A stretch of 64,000 nucleotides of DNA from Epiperipatus broadwayi (GCA_028023455.1 JAQFVV010006453.1:62001-126000); one strand, 5' to 3'; positions 11,045-24,979 are shown, numbered from the stretch's first letter. The notes: generated by a model from the letters alone, not told the origin. Translations and numbers: made by a program.

Positions 11045-11271
11045 TAATAGACAGGGTATGAGCATAGACTTTCACATGACCCACCACTCTCCACACTATC
11101 TCAAAGCACTGATACACCTGAACACACATATGTCGAAAAGATAAATAATCATCAATATACGTATCTCATGCTAAACCAGCAATCATCAGTGTGTTCAGGT
11201 GTATCAGTGTTATGAGATAGTGTGGAGAGTGATGGGTCATGTGAAAGTCTGTGCTCATACCCTGCCTATTA
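11045..11271. mobile_element. Fold-back element with about 83-bp arms
   Basis: The left arm (11045-11127) and right arm (11189-11271) are near-perfect reverse complements: the left reads GGGTATGAGCATAGACTTTC, then CCACACTATCTCA and ACACCTGAACACAC; the right repeats these inverted with a few mismatches. The 61-bp spacer contains GAAAAGATAAAT and CATGCTAAACCAGCA, words shared with the MITE family at 26.5, 27.4, 29.3 and 59.6 kb. It is therefore a palindromic derivative of that family. It carries no gene. Confidence 0.85.
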
Positions 11272-13610
11272 CATATATAGACGCAGGTATATATAAGCCT
11301 GTGTATTCCATCTATTATAAGCTTAAGTAATCAATGAATACTATAAGATACTGCTATTATATTCTTATCTTCAGATTAATTTGATTTTTAACTTCACTTG
11401 TCAGGATTTAGGTTTTAAAGCTGGAATTAATGTTCTGTACATCTAGTAGACATTTCACTTTATTGTCTTATCAATCTACAAGACAGCTAGACTTGAATGG
11501 GAGGAATTGCTCTTAAAAGCATGTGATAAGAGTAAAGGGAGAAAACTATGCGATATTTTGTTAGTTCTTTATATGTACGCATATATAAAGATATTATTTA
11601 AAGCATATATTATTTTCAATATCATTTTTTATGAAGAGAATGGAGCTTGCCATTATAATTTATCCTTGCAAAAAGCTATTGAGTACTGAACTAACGGAGT
11701 TTATATCATTGCTGTTTATTGATTTGACACTTGTTGAATTGTGGGCTAAGAAATTGGTGTTATGTTCACATTTTCATGCACAATAATGACAAAGCATAAA
11801 TAAAACATTAAATGATCATGAATACTGAAGTTTCATTGACTTAAAATATCAGAATCTTCAAATTGTGTAGAAACATGTCTGCAATGATAAAATATAATTA
11901 ACATTAAAACAAGCATTAATTACACATAACTTTTAAAAATAAGCTTTCATATGTACTTAAGCATAACTTATGCTGGAGGAAATAAAATGTAAAGACGTCT
12001 CTTGACTAATCACCCATTCTTTTATTTCTTCCTATGTTTTAAAATTATTGAATCAAGTTTTTATTAGCATAAACTGTCAATAAAGATGCAGGATTACCAT
12101 AGTAATGTAGGCAATATATTTCCACTTATCTGTTTGTTTATATATATATATTCTAACCCAATAAATATTTATTCTGTTTATTCTGTAATTATTTATTAGT
12201 CTTGTTTGCACTAATTTTTCAGGTTGTGTTTAAGGCAACCAAAACAAAACAACATATTCATTATTTTGCCAATATGATCTAAAATACTTTTCATATAATA
12301 CAATTGTACATTCAATTCTCTTAAGCCATGCCACGATTGTAATAACAACAATAATTGATCACTTATTAATTTAAAGAATAATTATAATAATATTAATCTC
12401 AGGGTTCTTTGTTTCATGTAAGGAAATGCTCGGCAGTATTGTGTTGTCGCATATGACTGGCATTCTGGTCGGCTATAGGAAACATTTATTTTACTTAAAT
12501 TCAACGTGTCTTCATCTCTCATATCAACTGCTATATTATTTAAAGAGATGATAATTCTATTCAATAATGACGTATAATTTTGAATAACACAGCCTTTTTT
12601 TTTTTTCAGAATCTCAGTCAGAATAATAAAAAGACAAGGGTGCTTTTTGTGTCCTTCCATCATCCATGACAACACAATAATATAACTAAGATTTATTACT
12701 TAGACAATTTAACTAAATGGGAATGGAATAATGTGCAACCAAAGTTAATGGTTTGGGAATAAATTTAGTCTTAAGTTTTCAACTCCCTAAATAATTATCA
12801 TTAAACTAAAATATAATGACATATTCCGATCTGCTTAACTTTATTTATCTGGTATATTAAGTTTTTAAGAATTTGGAATGATTTCGGACTCAAGAAAAGG
12901 TTTTGCAATTATTGTGCAAACACTTATATTTAGCATATAAAAACAAAAAAAATGAATCTACAACAAATTTTAACAAGACTATAATTTATTATTATCACAA
13001 AAAAAAAAAAATATGAACATTTATTCAATAATCCCATAGTAATACAAAATATATAATATAACTGACATTAATCTGTATACTCTTTTGGTTATGGACTAGA
13101 GGTTACTACTTCTCCTGTATGCAATCATATGGATTGATTAACTAAAAGTACATTTCATTACCAATACATTGTTTATTAAATTTTGGTAACTTTGTAGAAG
13201 CTTTTATTCAAAATTATTGACTAACTATTTTTTTTTTTTTAAATGATTAATCCCATCATATGCAATACGCAAAATATTAAATTTATTTCTAATACATTTA
13301 CTTTATTTATGGTCTTTAATGGGATAACCTATTCTAATTATAGGCCAGTTATCAGAAGTTACAATTACCGTCTTACATTTAACTTAATGCTAACTTAAGT
13401 TATGATACAAATTTTATTCATACGTATAATTTTAAATATGAGTATTATTTAATTACTAACCAGAATTAAATATTGCATTTGAATATTCCTTCATGTTATA
13501 AGCGTTTTAAATTACGCAATTTTAATTACTTTCTCCATTGATTTACTTGTCAAATACTAGCAATATTTAGCAGCACAATACAGATATTGATCTTAGTTAC
13601 TAACGCACTA
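11272..13610. other. AT-rich DNA without assigned gene
   Basis: The longest frame is a 97-codon minus-strand one at 12382-12675 that contains a poly-Lys run from a T-tract and no known motif. On the plus strand the same T-tract followed by CAG (near 12595-12610) resembles a 3' splice acceptor, but the sequence after it soon hits stops in all frames. Confidence 0.4.
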
Positions 13611-13614
13611 TTTA

Positions 13615-14000
13615 TACTAAAGTGGATCTTGAGGAACTAACACCTCCAATATAACCTTTATCTTGCCCGAACTTTCAAAATTAAGCACAATAATCAACAC
13701 CTTCCATGGTGGAGCTATCTTTATTTTCACATGAGGAATATGGAATAACCACGAAGGTCTGTAGAGTAATCTACTACATTAAAATATTTTGGTGGTTTCT
13801 TGCCTCTTACTTGGGCATACAACGAACACACACCAAATACAATCCTCTCCTGGGATTTAAACGAATGAAGCATACTAAATTCTAGATAAATTCTTGATCG
13901 TCCTATCTATGAGAATCGATCACTTGGGCTATAAACATACCCGAACATTATATTTAAAATCTTCCTCTCATGGAAAACAAAGCTTTTGGGGAGATCATTT
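13615..14000. other. Less AT-rich block of unknown nature
   Basis: This stretch has clearly higher complexity and GC than its flanks, with words such as CCTTCCATGGTGGAGC and CTACAGACC on the minus strand. Short minus-strand frames exist but are interrupted by stops. It could be a decayed transposon fragment or an old exon; I do not recognise it. Confidence 0.35.
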
Positions 14001-16403
14001 TTCATCCCACAAAATAAATACATTATAATTATTACCTATGCGAATATTAAGCATATACCAATGCTATATCTGGGCAGGATAAGTAAATACACTGATTATA
14101 ATAAACTTATGTTACCGTGTATACTTTGATCAACATCTGAAATCAATGGACATCATAGAATAAAAGTATAATAATTTTAATTTTAATAAAGGAACATTCA
14201 AAAATAGTTGGTAGCATACTATCTTAAACTAAATAAAGTGGATGTGTTATTTAAGAATAATTAGGAATAAATTCCTCAATTAATACAGTATAAATTCGTT
14301 TCAAAACTTTAACAAGAAATATTTTGTTATAGCATTTTTTTTTTTTTAGTTACTTCTGATAATTTTCAATATTTATTTTACCCCTTAAATATCTAAATAT
14401 TTTTCTTTTACGTATCTAACATACAAAATTTCTACCTACAATTGTATGTAATAATTAAAACATATTTTATAGATTTTTTTCTTTCGTGTTAAATATCAAC
14501 TTAACCTATAATAATTATATTAAAACATACCTTTGTCATTACAAGGCTATTAAATATCACTTGACCATACAGACTTTAACCTATGTGATATAACAAAAAA
14601 TACATATCATTTATAACTTAGTTTTAAACAATCATTAATTAACAAGTGCATATTCTCTCATTAGAAAATGTTTTTCTGTTGAGCAATTGGTCCAGGTGAA
14701 GAGCTTTATCCAGTCGTATTTCACGAAGCAAGTTTAAAAACAATAAACGCATGGTATTATTTCCTTTAAATAAAAGTTTTCTCTTATTTTGTGCGTTTAA
14801 TAAATTAGGTAAAGAAACATATAGCAGAATTGAAGATTAATTCTTACTTGAATTAAACTACTACAATTTTGGGATCCAAGAAAAAAAATAGACTTCTAAT
14901 ATAGACGAATATTTGACTATAGACGATAAACATACACAATATTTTTTTTTTTTATTGACGATACGTATATCCGTATTAGCTAGCTTACTTATGGACGAAA
15001 ATGCGCAATTTTCCGAGATTATTCTGATAATAACTGCAGCTGATTTACATGTATAGGAAGTTTTACTAACTCCAACTGATGTGTAATATAATATATCATT
15101 TATTTTTATCATTAAGTCACTAAGATATTTAGTTTTGTTCATACTTTAGGAATTATAAATTTTTTTAACGGTAATCTCCGTAAGAATGCCCCTATATAAC
15201 TCTTCCTATATTTACTCTGAGAAAGTTTATATTTTTTTTTTCAAAAAAATATACAGGTGCATAATTTAATCTTATTTATCATTATTATTATTTCCAGACA
15301 ATTCTTGGTGAATAAAACATATTTTAACGTATGTAACTACATTACTTGTAAAGGCAGACAATATTGAGAAAGAGCGCGAAAATGTTTCTAGTTGATTTTC
15401 CTTGGCTTCAAAATATTTCTTTCAATTATTATTTTTTTTTTATACCAAGAAAATATTAACAAGTGATACAAAGTTACTAAATAATTAATTTTCACTTGGA
15501 AATCATTTATCTTCCTTAATTTAGACATAATAACACTTTTCGTGATTCCCTTAGTTAATTCTGTCATTTTTAACTTTAGCGTGAGACAATAAATTTTTAA
15601 GTATAAAAGGTCTTTAAATAGGTAGATGGCAAAGAACATCAGGACGCCTTATCAAAAAAATTTAGCCACACATTATATTATTAAAATTTTACTTTGATTA
15701 CATTTATTTCTGCAAAATAAAATGAAAAAAATTGAGTTACCAAATTTCAGCACTGTTCCTTCCTTGAAAACTAAAAGCAGACTATATCTTTTTTTTTTCA
15801 AAAAAAAAAAATCTCGATTATGTAATTGGCTGTCCTGTTTTGTTATTTTTTTTTTTTTTACTTTAGCGACCTCTTACAGAAAAATAATCATTTGATTATA
15901 ACATAAACAAAAGAAAGGAAAAACCTATTACAATCATATAGTTTTAGTATTATTTACCTGGATTACAAAGTAATTTGACAATATAAAAAATAATAATAAA
16001 TACATTAAATTAACAATCAGTGATGTATAATTCTTTAAACATTATTTCTTTTTTTTTTTTTTTTACAAAAAGAAATTACCAGAAGTTATTGTGCTTTATG
16101 ATAAGACATTCATCCACTCTCCCCTCTACCCATCCAAAATCAATTACTGTTTAGCTTTTATACCATATTAATTTGCTCTAATTTTTAATATCTCAATTAA
16201 ATTATTCATGTTCTCTCTTTAAAAATGACATTGAGTTATTAAATCTATTAGTTATTCACCCAAAACATGCCAAAGTGAGTGAATAGCATACTTTATTAGT
16301 CAATTATTACTATTGTTATTTTATCTTTTTATTTCTTTAAAGAATAGCATTGTTTTCCTGCAGAAATAATGCCAAGTAAACCAAGTGTCAATAACACTAG
16401 GTT

Positions 16404-16405
<2 letters not shown>
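14001..16405. other. AT-rich DNA without gene
   Basis: Frames of 93 and 83 codons on the minus strand (14861-15142, 15388-15639) are low-complexity K/I/L-rich translations without domain features. Numerous poly-T runs are present. Confidence 0.5.

Positions 16406-16406
<1 letters not shown>

Positions 16407-16441
<35 letters not shown>
16407..16441. repeat. (AT)n microsatellite
   Basis: About seventeen uninterrupted AT units immediately left of the hairpin element at 16461. Confidence 0.95.
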
Positions 16442-16446
<5 letters not shown>

Positions 16447-16460
16447 TAAATATAATGGTA

Positions 16461-16788
16461 ATTAACTATTACATACAGTTCTTCAAGTTGCAGAAGTACT
16501 TTTTGTTAATTTTTAACCCTTCTCAACTGCCGTTAAATTCAATAACATAACAGAAGCATATGTCATCAACTCAAATCCCATAAATCCGAAATGTTTTTTT
16601 AAGGAGGCAATTTTAATAAATAAAAATAAAATGAATATAATTAATAGATAAGATGCTAATGTTAAAGTTCATGATTCAAGAGATTTGAGTTGATGATGTT
16701 TGCTTTGAATTTAATGACAGTTGAAGAGGGTTAAGGAATTAACTGAAACTATTTCTGCAGATTGAAATATTATATATAATAGTTATTT
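16461..16788. mobile_element. MITE-like hairpin element, about 110-bp arms
   Basis: The left arm (16461-16578) and right arm (16682-16788) are imperfect reverse complements. Matching words include ACCCTTCTCAACTGCCGTTA on the left and TGACAGTTGAAGAGGGTTA on the right, and TCATCAACTCAAATC against GATTTGAGTTGATGA. The approximately 100-bp centre is AT-rich and non-coding. The structure fits a non-autonomous DNA transposon; no target-site duplication could be fixed because the flanks are AT repeats. Confidence 0.75.
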
Positions 16789-16824
16789 ACTGTTATATTT
16801 ATTATTTTTATTGTTACTACTATA

Positions 16825-16936
16825 AGGAGGGGGGGGGGGATCGCCGCCCTCCCGGGGCGGCTGGGGTTGGAAATATAAGGGGGGGGGGGGGGCTTTTTTT
16901 TGGGGGGAAAAAAAAAAAAAAAGGGGGGGGGGGGGG
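16825..16936. other. Anomalous G-run block, probable assembly artefact
   Basis: A run of guanines is followed by ATCGCCGCCCTCCCGGGGCG, further G-runs, a T-run, GGGGGG, an A-run and another long G-run, before normal AT-rich DNA resumes. Nothing comparable exists elsewhere in this AT-rich window. It sits between a hairpin element and long (AT)n arrays, where sequencing fails readily. A real G-quadruplex-forming tract is the alternative. Confidence 0.6.
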
Positions 16937-16970
16937 AATAGTTTAAGGTTAATTAACATTTTATTTGTAA

Positions 16971-18349
<1,379 letters not shown>

Positions 18350-18459
18350 TTTTTTTTTTCCATGTGCCATAGCATCGGCCAGGAGGCGAACCCACAACCA
18401 TCGGCAACAAACTACTTGCTTGCGAGGCGGCTGCGATGACCTCTTGGCTAACAACGCTT
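18350..18459 (-). mobile_element. tRNA-derived SINE, family 2
   Basis: On the minus strand it begins GCGTTGTTAGCCAAGAGGTC, continues with CTCGCAAGCAAGTAG in an extended variable arm, a B box GTGGGTTCGCCTCCT and GGCCGATGCTATGGCAC, then a poly-A tail (the T-run at 18350-18359). It is the sister of the copy at 2074-2183. A 66-codon plus-strand frame across it is chance. Confidence 0.8.
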
Positions 18460-19565
18460 GACTAGGTATTTTTATTAGAGTTTAATTAGATACATTGTTT
18501 TATAAAAATCATTATAACTTCTTTTTGTAAGTAATTAAAAGATTTATTTGTGAGTTGATTAGAGGGAAAAAAATAATTTAGATTAAAAATAAGATAGCTT
18601 ACAGGATTTTGTTTCTTTTTGTGCATATACTATAAAAGGCATATGATTTTTTATAAAAGCCAGTCAGTGTTACAATTTCTCAGTGGCAGAGAAGACAAAA
18701 TAGACAGCAGAAACAAAAATAAATTATTGAAAATTTTTTGAAACTTTTCTGAAAGACTCTGGATACAAACTTGACTGACTCTATTAAGTGCAAACTATTA
18801 TAAAATAGGCAATAGCACTTGGTTGTATACAGTTTCAATGTGACCCAGTAAAACTAATGCTGTTGGAAAAGTTAAATGAAATAAGCAAAATAGAGTAAAA
18901 GTTCACCAGGTAGGTCAGATCTAATACTTGAGTAATCACCATGTGATATATATTTTATTATGCTAAAACCAGTCTAGCAAGAAGGAAAGAGTCAGATGTG
19001 AAATGTAGCAAAAATCAAAGTCATCTCTATCTCCTGTCTATTAGCTGAATACCAATTGAACAAAGGTACTGTGAGAGCATGTCATGAACGTTTTTTAAAA
19101 AAAGAATAGAAAAGGATCATCACAGAATCTAGCATTATGTACTGACTGGTATAAATGTGTATTGCAGATGGTAGTCTTAAACAGTTAAAGAGAACAAAAA
19201 GAAAATGTATACACACCTCATTCCATTTTGATAGAAATAAAAAGGAACATTTAAAAATTTTTTTTGTCTTGTGTTTTTTTTTCTTTTTTTATTTTTGAGA
19301 AATATGTCTAAATTTAAATAATTTGTATATAGTTTGAATTAAGCTATACGCATCAGGGTGTATGTGTGCCTATAGACATAAATTTAGGTATATATATATA
19401 TATTTGTGCTTCTTTATGGTGAATGATGTTGTCATTTAAAAAAAAAAGGGAAAATGATTTTTTTCTTTTCTTTTTATTTGTTGTTAATATATATAAAAAT
19501 ATAATTTAAAATATAACCAATCATAATTTATATTTTTTATTTATTTAATATGGCTGATCATTATG
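18460..19565. other. AT-rich DNA without gene
   Basis: No inverted repeats, LINE homology or coding frame recognised. Confidence 0.5.
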
Positions 19566-20050
19566 AGTACATCTGGGTCTCATTTTATGTGATAGATAGG
19601 GGTTCCTCAGAAAATGCGCACAGAAGAAATTGCACAAAAATAGACTTAACTTGAAAAATGGGGGATAGGTACTGTAATTTTTCAAAAATCACATAAAAAC
19701 AAAGCAACAATGTAAAATTACTTTAAAATTCGCATAAAAAAAAATAAGGAAATAAAATATGACTAATAAAAAATTTCAAATTTGAAAAAAATTGATAGAA
19801 GACAAACTTTTTTTACTTTTTTTTATTAACTACAGTATTTAATTTTATTGAAAACAACATATTTTTATGCATAATTTATATTTTTTTCATACATGTATGG
19901 TATTTTAATTATTATCACTATTTGAAACATCAGATTCATCATGTGATGATGTGATGTGATGTAAGTAGCTTCTCCTTAAACAAAGTCAAAAATCTCTCAG
20001 AAATTATGCCCAGAGAAACCTGTTAGCTACTTTATTTTACATTCCCCAGT

Positions 20051-20300
20051 CTAAGTTTTCTCATATTCTGCTCCATCCCATTTCCACAACATAATCTTTG
20101 TCAACTCTATGGCTTTTATATCTAAATCCCAATAAATTGCTTTTATAGTGGATTTGCCCAAACTAAAATGTTTTCCAATCGCTGTTGATCCTTCCCATTT
20201 CGTTAAGCAATTTAAAATTGAAATTTTTGTTTCCAAAAAAATTCACTTTCTTGAGTGTTTTTTTCTCTCCATTAGGGTAAACTAAAAGTTTAAAATAAAA
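20051..20300 (-). pseudogene. Tigger/pogo transposase N-terminal CENP-B-type HTH remnant
   Basis: From an ATG at 20234-20236 the minus strand reads ETKISILNCL, GSTAIGKHFSLGKSTIKAI and then a run ending GAEYEKT. The order 'K-I-x-I-L-x-x-L-x-K-x-E-G-S-T-A-I-G-x-H-F-x-L-G-x-S-T-I/V-x-A-I' is the psq/CENP-B N-terminal DNA-binding helix-turn-helix of TIGD1-type Tigger transposases. Upstream, a partly overlapping frame (20163-20375) carries GEKKTLKKV, which suits the basic start of such proteins but in another phase, indicating a frameshift near 20230-20270. Only about 60 residues are recognisable; the DDE domain is gone. Its lone W in place of the usual G in KGEGS is a minor change. It is a decayed transposase, not a domesticated gene. 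Confidence 0.65.
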
Positions 20301-20848
20301 ATAAGAACTTAGACTTATGATAATAAAAATACATCTACTCACTGCTGTTGGGCAAAATTTAATTAAAACTAACAAAAATTAAATTCTTATTTTTGTCTTT
20401 AATGTTTTACTTTTCAATTCTGTTTAAAAATCAAATTTCATTGTTTCATGATCACATTAATTTCAGATCACATTACATAATTTTTAAATTGTTAATTGCA
20501 ATTAAAAATCAGATTTTAATTGTCAAATTTAATTGTGCACAATGCTGTTACTCATCTTTTAAAAATAAACTTGTGGACATTAAATGATTAATTGATTACA
20601 TACTCTTTTTTTTTAAATAGCAAAAATAGAATGTGATTTAAAATGCAAAAACAACAATATGCATAGTATAGGCATCTATAACATTTGAACAGATTTACAT
20701 TATCATCTTGTAAAATTTATTACTTGCGGACACTAAATGATTAATTGATTACATGTATATAAAATGGGGAAATCCTGATTTTAAGTGAATTCTGAACTTC
20801 TTTATTGCATAAAATCTATTGCAGTACTATTATAATGCGCTAAAAATA

Positions 20849-20984
20849 TTGAAATTATTAGATGGAAGTCGAACTCCGATAATGCGCTATTACTTTAAAT
20901 ATGACATGCGAGTGCACAAAATTTATAATATTTATTGTAATAGCATATTATCGGAGCTCAACTTCTGATCTAATAATTTTTATT
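20849..20984. repeat. Short hairpin element nested in the pogo-like element
   Basis: Arms of about 45 bp (20849-20892 and 20938-20984) are inverted copies: AGTCGAACTCCGATAATGCG on the left matches ATATTATCGGAGCTCAACTT inverted on the right. The 45-bp spacer is AT-rich. It could be an inserted MITE or an internal subterminal repeat of the host element. Confidence 0.65.
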
Positions 20985-21085
20985 ACATAAAAGGAAACCG
21001 CATACAAAAATATTAAGAAGAAACATGAATTGCATAACTTCAAAATCACATTAAATAAATCCGCATAAAACGAGACCCAGATGTA

Positions 21086-21289
21086 TTATATTTTTTGTTG
21101 TTTTTATATGTGTGTGCATTTATATGACCTAGTCTGATGTATTAGAGTATATGGTAAGAAACGGAAAGAAGGGAGGGGGTGGTCTCTCATATCGCTAAGT
21201 AGTATATTATATATTAGATTTTTTTTGCGTGTTATCTGTTTCTAATTTATTATTAAGATTAATAAAGTAAAGTTTTTGGATTTAATCAA
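21086..21289. other. Short AT-rich spacer
   Basis: Nothing recognised. Confidence 0.5.
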
Positions 21290-21551
21290 TAACTGGCATT
21301 CAATGTCTTTACTCATCTCAATCCATTGTAATATAAACTATTCGCCTTGAAAGTTAAGAGTTAAGGGCTAGTATATATGACAACTTGTAAGGGGATATTA
21401 GGCATATCTTTCTATAAGGATAACTGGCATTCAATGTCTTTCCTCATCTCAATCCATTGTAATATAAACTATTCACCTTGAAAGTTAAGAGTTAAGGGCT
21501 AGTATATATGATAACTTGTAAGGGAATATTAGGCATATCTTTCTATAAGGA
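21290..21551. repeat. 131-bp tandem duplication
   Basis: TAACTGGCATTCAATGTC begins at 21290 and again at 21421; the two 131-bp units end with TTTCTATAAGG and differ at only a handful of positions (for example TTTACTC/TTTCCTC, ATTCGCC/ATTCACC, GACAACT/GATAACT). The unit has no coding potential that I can see. Confidence 0.92.
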
Positions 21552-23970
21552 TCTTGTAAGGCATCATTTTATAAAAGTGGTGTCAAAAGTCCTCAGGTCT
21601 AGGGACTTTATAAAATGCTTTATCCAGGCCATGTTTGGTGATCCTGATGGAAATTGAGAGCAAAATAGGAGTGATTATGAAATATAACTGATGGATATTA
21701 GTTTAATCCCCTTTTTACAATATATATTTGTGATCTGGTGCAATTTTCCATTAAAAGAATCACATCTATACACAAGTAAGGGCTATATCTAAGTGACTCT
21801 TACTGCTCCTAATGTGGTGTCTAAGATAGTTAATGTAGGTCACTAAAATAGTCACTACATTAATGAAATTGTTACTTGCTCAGCCTGATCTTCTAGTTGA
21901 GTAACAGGGATTAAACTCAGTAGAGATGGATAGGTTAGATTTCCATATTTTCAAATACTAAGATGCTAAAATAAATTGTGTTAAAAGGTTGGTTTAAAAA
22001 GTTCAAAATACTACTGCAATGATATAGCTAGTCATTTAATAAATTGTTAATCCATAGTCATTAGGATTTCTAGTAATATAATTTAAGAATTAGATTTTAC
22101 AATCATTAAAAAACTCAATAGTGATCATCTTTAATCTTCTAAATTTACTATATATATATTTATAAATGTAAACTAAGTTTTTTTATTTACAAGGAGTAGT
22201 AAAGATATTTTATTTCTTATAAAGGGAAAAATTTATATACCCATAATTAACTTTCAATTAAACTCTGTTGACCATTTATTAATTTATCATGGCTTGGACA
22301 TATCAATAATTTAATTTTAAAGATGTCTAACAGTTTTTTGAATAAAATGTTAATTGTTGTTGTTGTGAATAAATTTTTCCATTCAAGAAAATAAAACAAT
22401 AGTTTGTCTTTAAATTTATAGTTACAATTATATATATGATTCCTAAATTAGATCTTATTTTTTTTAGATATTGTAAACTAGATCTTACTTTTTTTACATA
22501 TTGTAACCATGTTCTAGCTATAAGTATTAAATATAAATGTCAAATATGACAATAATAAATAATAGAATGTTAATTTTAAAACCTTGGTGAATAAAGGGTT
22601 AAGTGGAATACAGTGCTAACACTGATTAGTGTTTTAATTCTAAAAACCTCAGTAAATAAACATTTTGCCCCAGTATGAGTAAGTGAGCTTTTTACATTTT
22701 CTCTCAAACTAATATTTCTGTACAAAAAAAAATTGTAAACTGATTGTAAAAATTAGTTTTGGAAAGGAGTGTGAGATAAACAGTTCTTAAAGTTATCTAT
22801 TAAATTTGCAATACAATTTTAACTAAAAAAACATGATATTTCAGAATAAGTTATGGTACTAAAAAAGAGGAAAATAATATTTTCCCTCTGATTTCCCTTT
22901 CTGTATTTTCACTCATAATTAGTAATCATGAGATTATTCTTCCTAAGTTTATTAAAAAGCAGATATTGAGAATGTTATAAACTTAATATCTAATTAAGGT
23001 GCTTATTTATAAACACTTTATAAAGCTTGGATTTGAGTGACTGGGTTTGAATAAGCTATAAAAGACTGTCAGCAAAAAAAAAAAAAAACTTAAGTCAATC
23101 AGTTTATACTTTGTGAAAATCATTGGTATGTATATATACTCTGAAAGTTAGAAACTAAGACACAGTGCTAAGAAATAAAATACACACTGATTTTGTATAT
23201 AACAGGCAAAACTCTCCATCATGTGATATTTTGTATATAACTTAAATATTAAACAAATGGCTTGCTATGAAAACTTTTGTAGAGCATCCTTGATTACATA
23301 GTGCTCCACAGAAGAAAAAAAATTAAATGTTTAATCTGTACAACCTAACATAAATCAAAAATACTTAATTGCTCCATTCCACCTCTATCATACAGGAATA
23401 CAAAAGTGTGCCTTACCAGGAGAGAGAAAAAAGAGAGAAGATTTACTGAGAATGATCAGAAAATTATGAACTGATCATTGATAAAATACCATGAACCATT
23501 TTGTTAATTGGCAAAATTCACAATTTTTTTAAGAAATCACATGGATAAATTGTGTGATTATAAACTGCATAGAAATAACTAGTGGATAGAGAACTCATTT
23601 TAACATTGTGAACAAATGAGATGTATATTTCAAAACTCCATGAAAGAAAGAAAAAGTCTTCACAAAAATTATTATCACAGGATAAAGTATTAGTTATTTT
23701 TGTTTGCATAATTATGTTTTGTTCTGGCAAAAGATAAGATTCAAATTACAAAAGAATGAATACAAGAACTAAAAAGTAAGTGTAATTATTTATTTTATTT
23801 CTATATTTATAAACTAATATAAATATTTTTTTTCTTTTTCTCAGTTTATTATTAATCAGTATTAATTTATTTCTTTACATTAAACCATCAGCTTTAAATT
23901 CATATTTGTATTTACTTTAAAATAAAATGTGTATTTACATTTTTTAATTTGGTTTTATAAGTGTGCATTA
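21552..23970. other. AT-rich DNA, minor tandem repeats
   Basis: Contains a roughly 33-bp imperfect tandem pair at about 22450-22509 built on AGATCTTA...ATATTGTAA. No gene or transposon was recognised elsewhere. Confidence 0.5.
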
Positions 23971-24662
<692 letters not shown>

Positions 24663-24906
24663 AGTTCAACCTTGATATGGCATCTGGACAATAATATATA
24701 TATATATATGGCGAATGTACTTAATTTATAAGAAAAAGTAATGTAATATAATAGTTATCTAATATTGCAGATGCCTTACCAAAGACGGTAATAGCAATTA
24801 TTTGAGAAAATGTAAAGACGGCTGCATATTACTACTGGAAAAAAATTGTAATTGTTATTGTTACAACTGTTTTTTCTTGTTCATTTTTCATTTATCATGT
24901 TCACTA

Positions 24907-24979
24907 AGTAGTGCAACATTACCAATGAGTTTTATGAGACCAAAATCTATGATCCAAAGTAGCAGAATCTCTTCAAAAG
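24907..24979 (+). CDS. Weak candidate internal exon
   Basis: A pyrimidine-rich run ends in ACTAAG near 24906, followed by an open stretch reading SSATLPMSFMRPKSMIQSSR and ISSK, then GTATGT, a reasonable donor, at about 24980. Local composition is slightly less AT-rich. The reading frame continues into the putative intron without an immediate stop, and no homology is recognisable. It may be chance. Confidence 0.18.

Larger units (their letters stand above)
19568..21085 (-). mobile_element. Pogo/Tigger-like DNA transposon, internally deleted
   Basis: The two ends are inverted copies of one 22-bp terminal repeat beginning TACATCTGGGTCTC with a single mismatch (19568-19589 and 21064-21085), and both ends start with TA, the target dinucleotide of the Tc1/mariner/pogo superfamily. 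Inside, on the minus strand near 20050-20375, lies a helix-turn-helix reading frame of the kind found at the N-terminus of Tigger transposases. At 1.52 kb it is shorter than typical autonomous pogo elements (2-3 kb) and no DDE catalytic domain is visible, so it cannot move by itself. A hairpin at 20849-20984 lies inside it. Confidence 0.7.

Noticed and set aside
12382-12675. 97-codon minus-strand frame, or a plus-strand exon after TTTTTTTCAG near 12610
   Set aside because: No recognisable domain on the minus strand, and the plus-strand stretch after the acceptor-like site is soon closed by stops in all frames.
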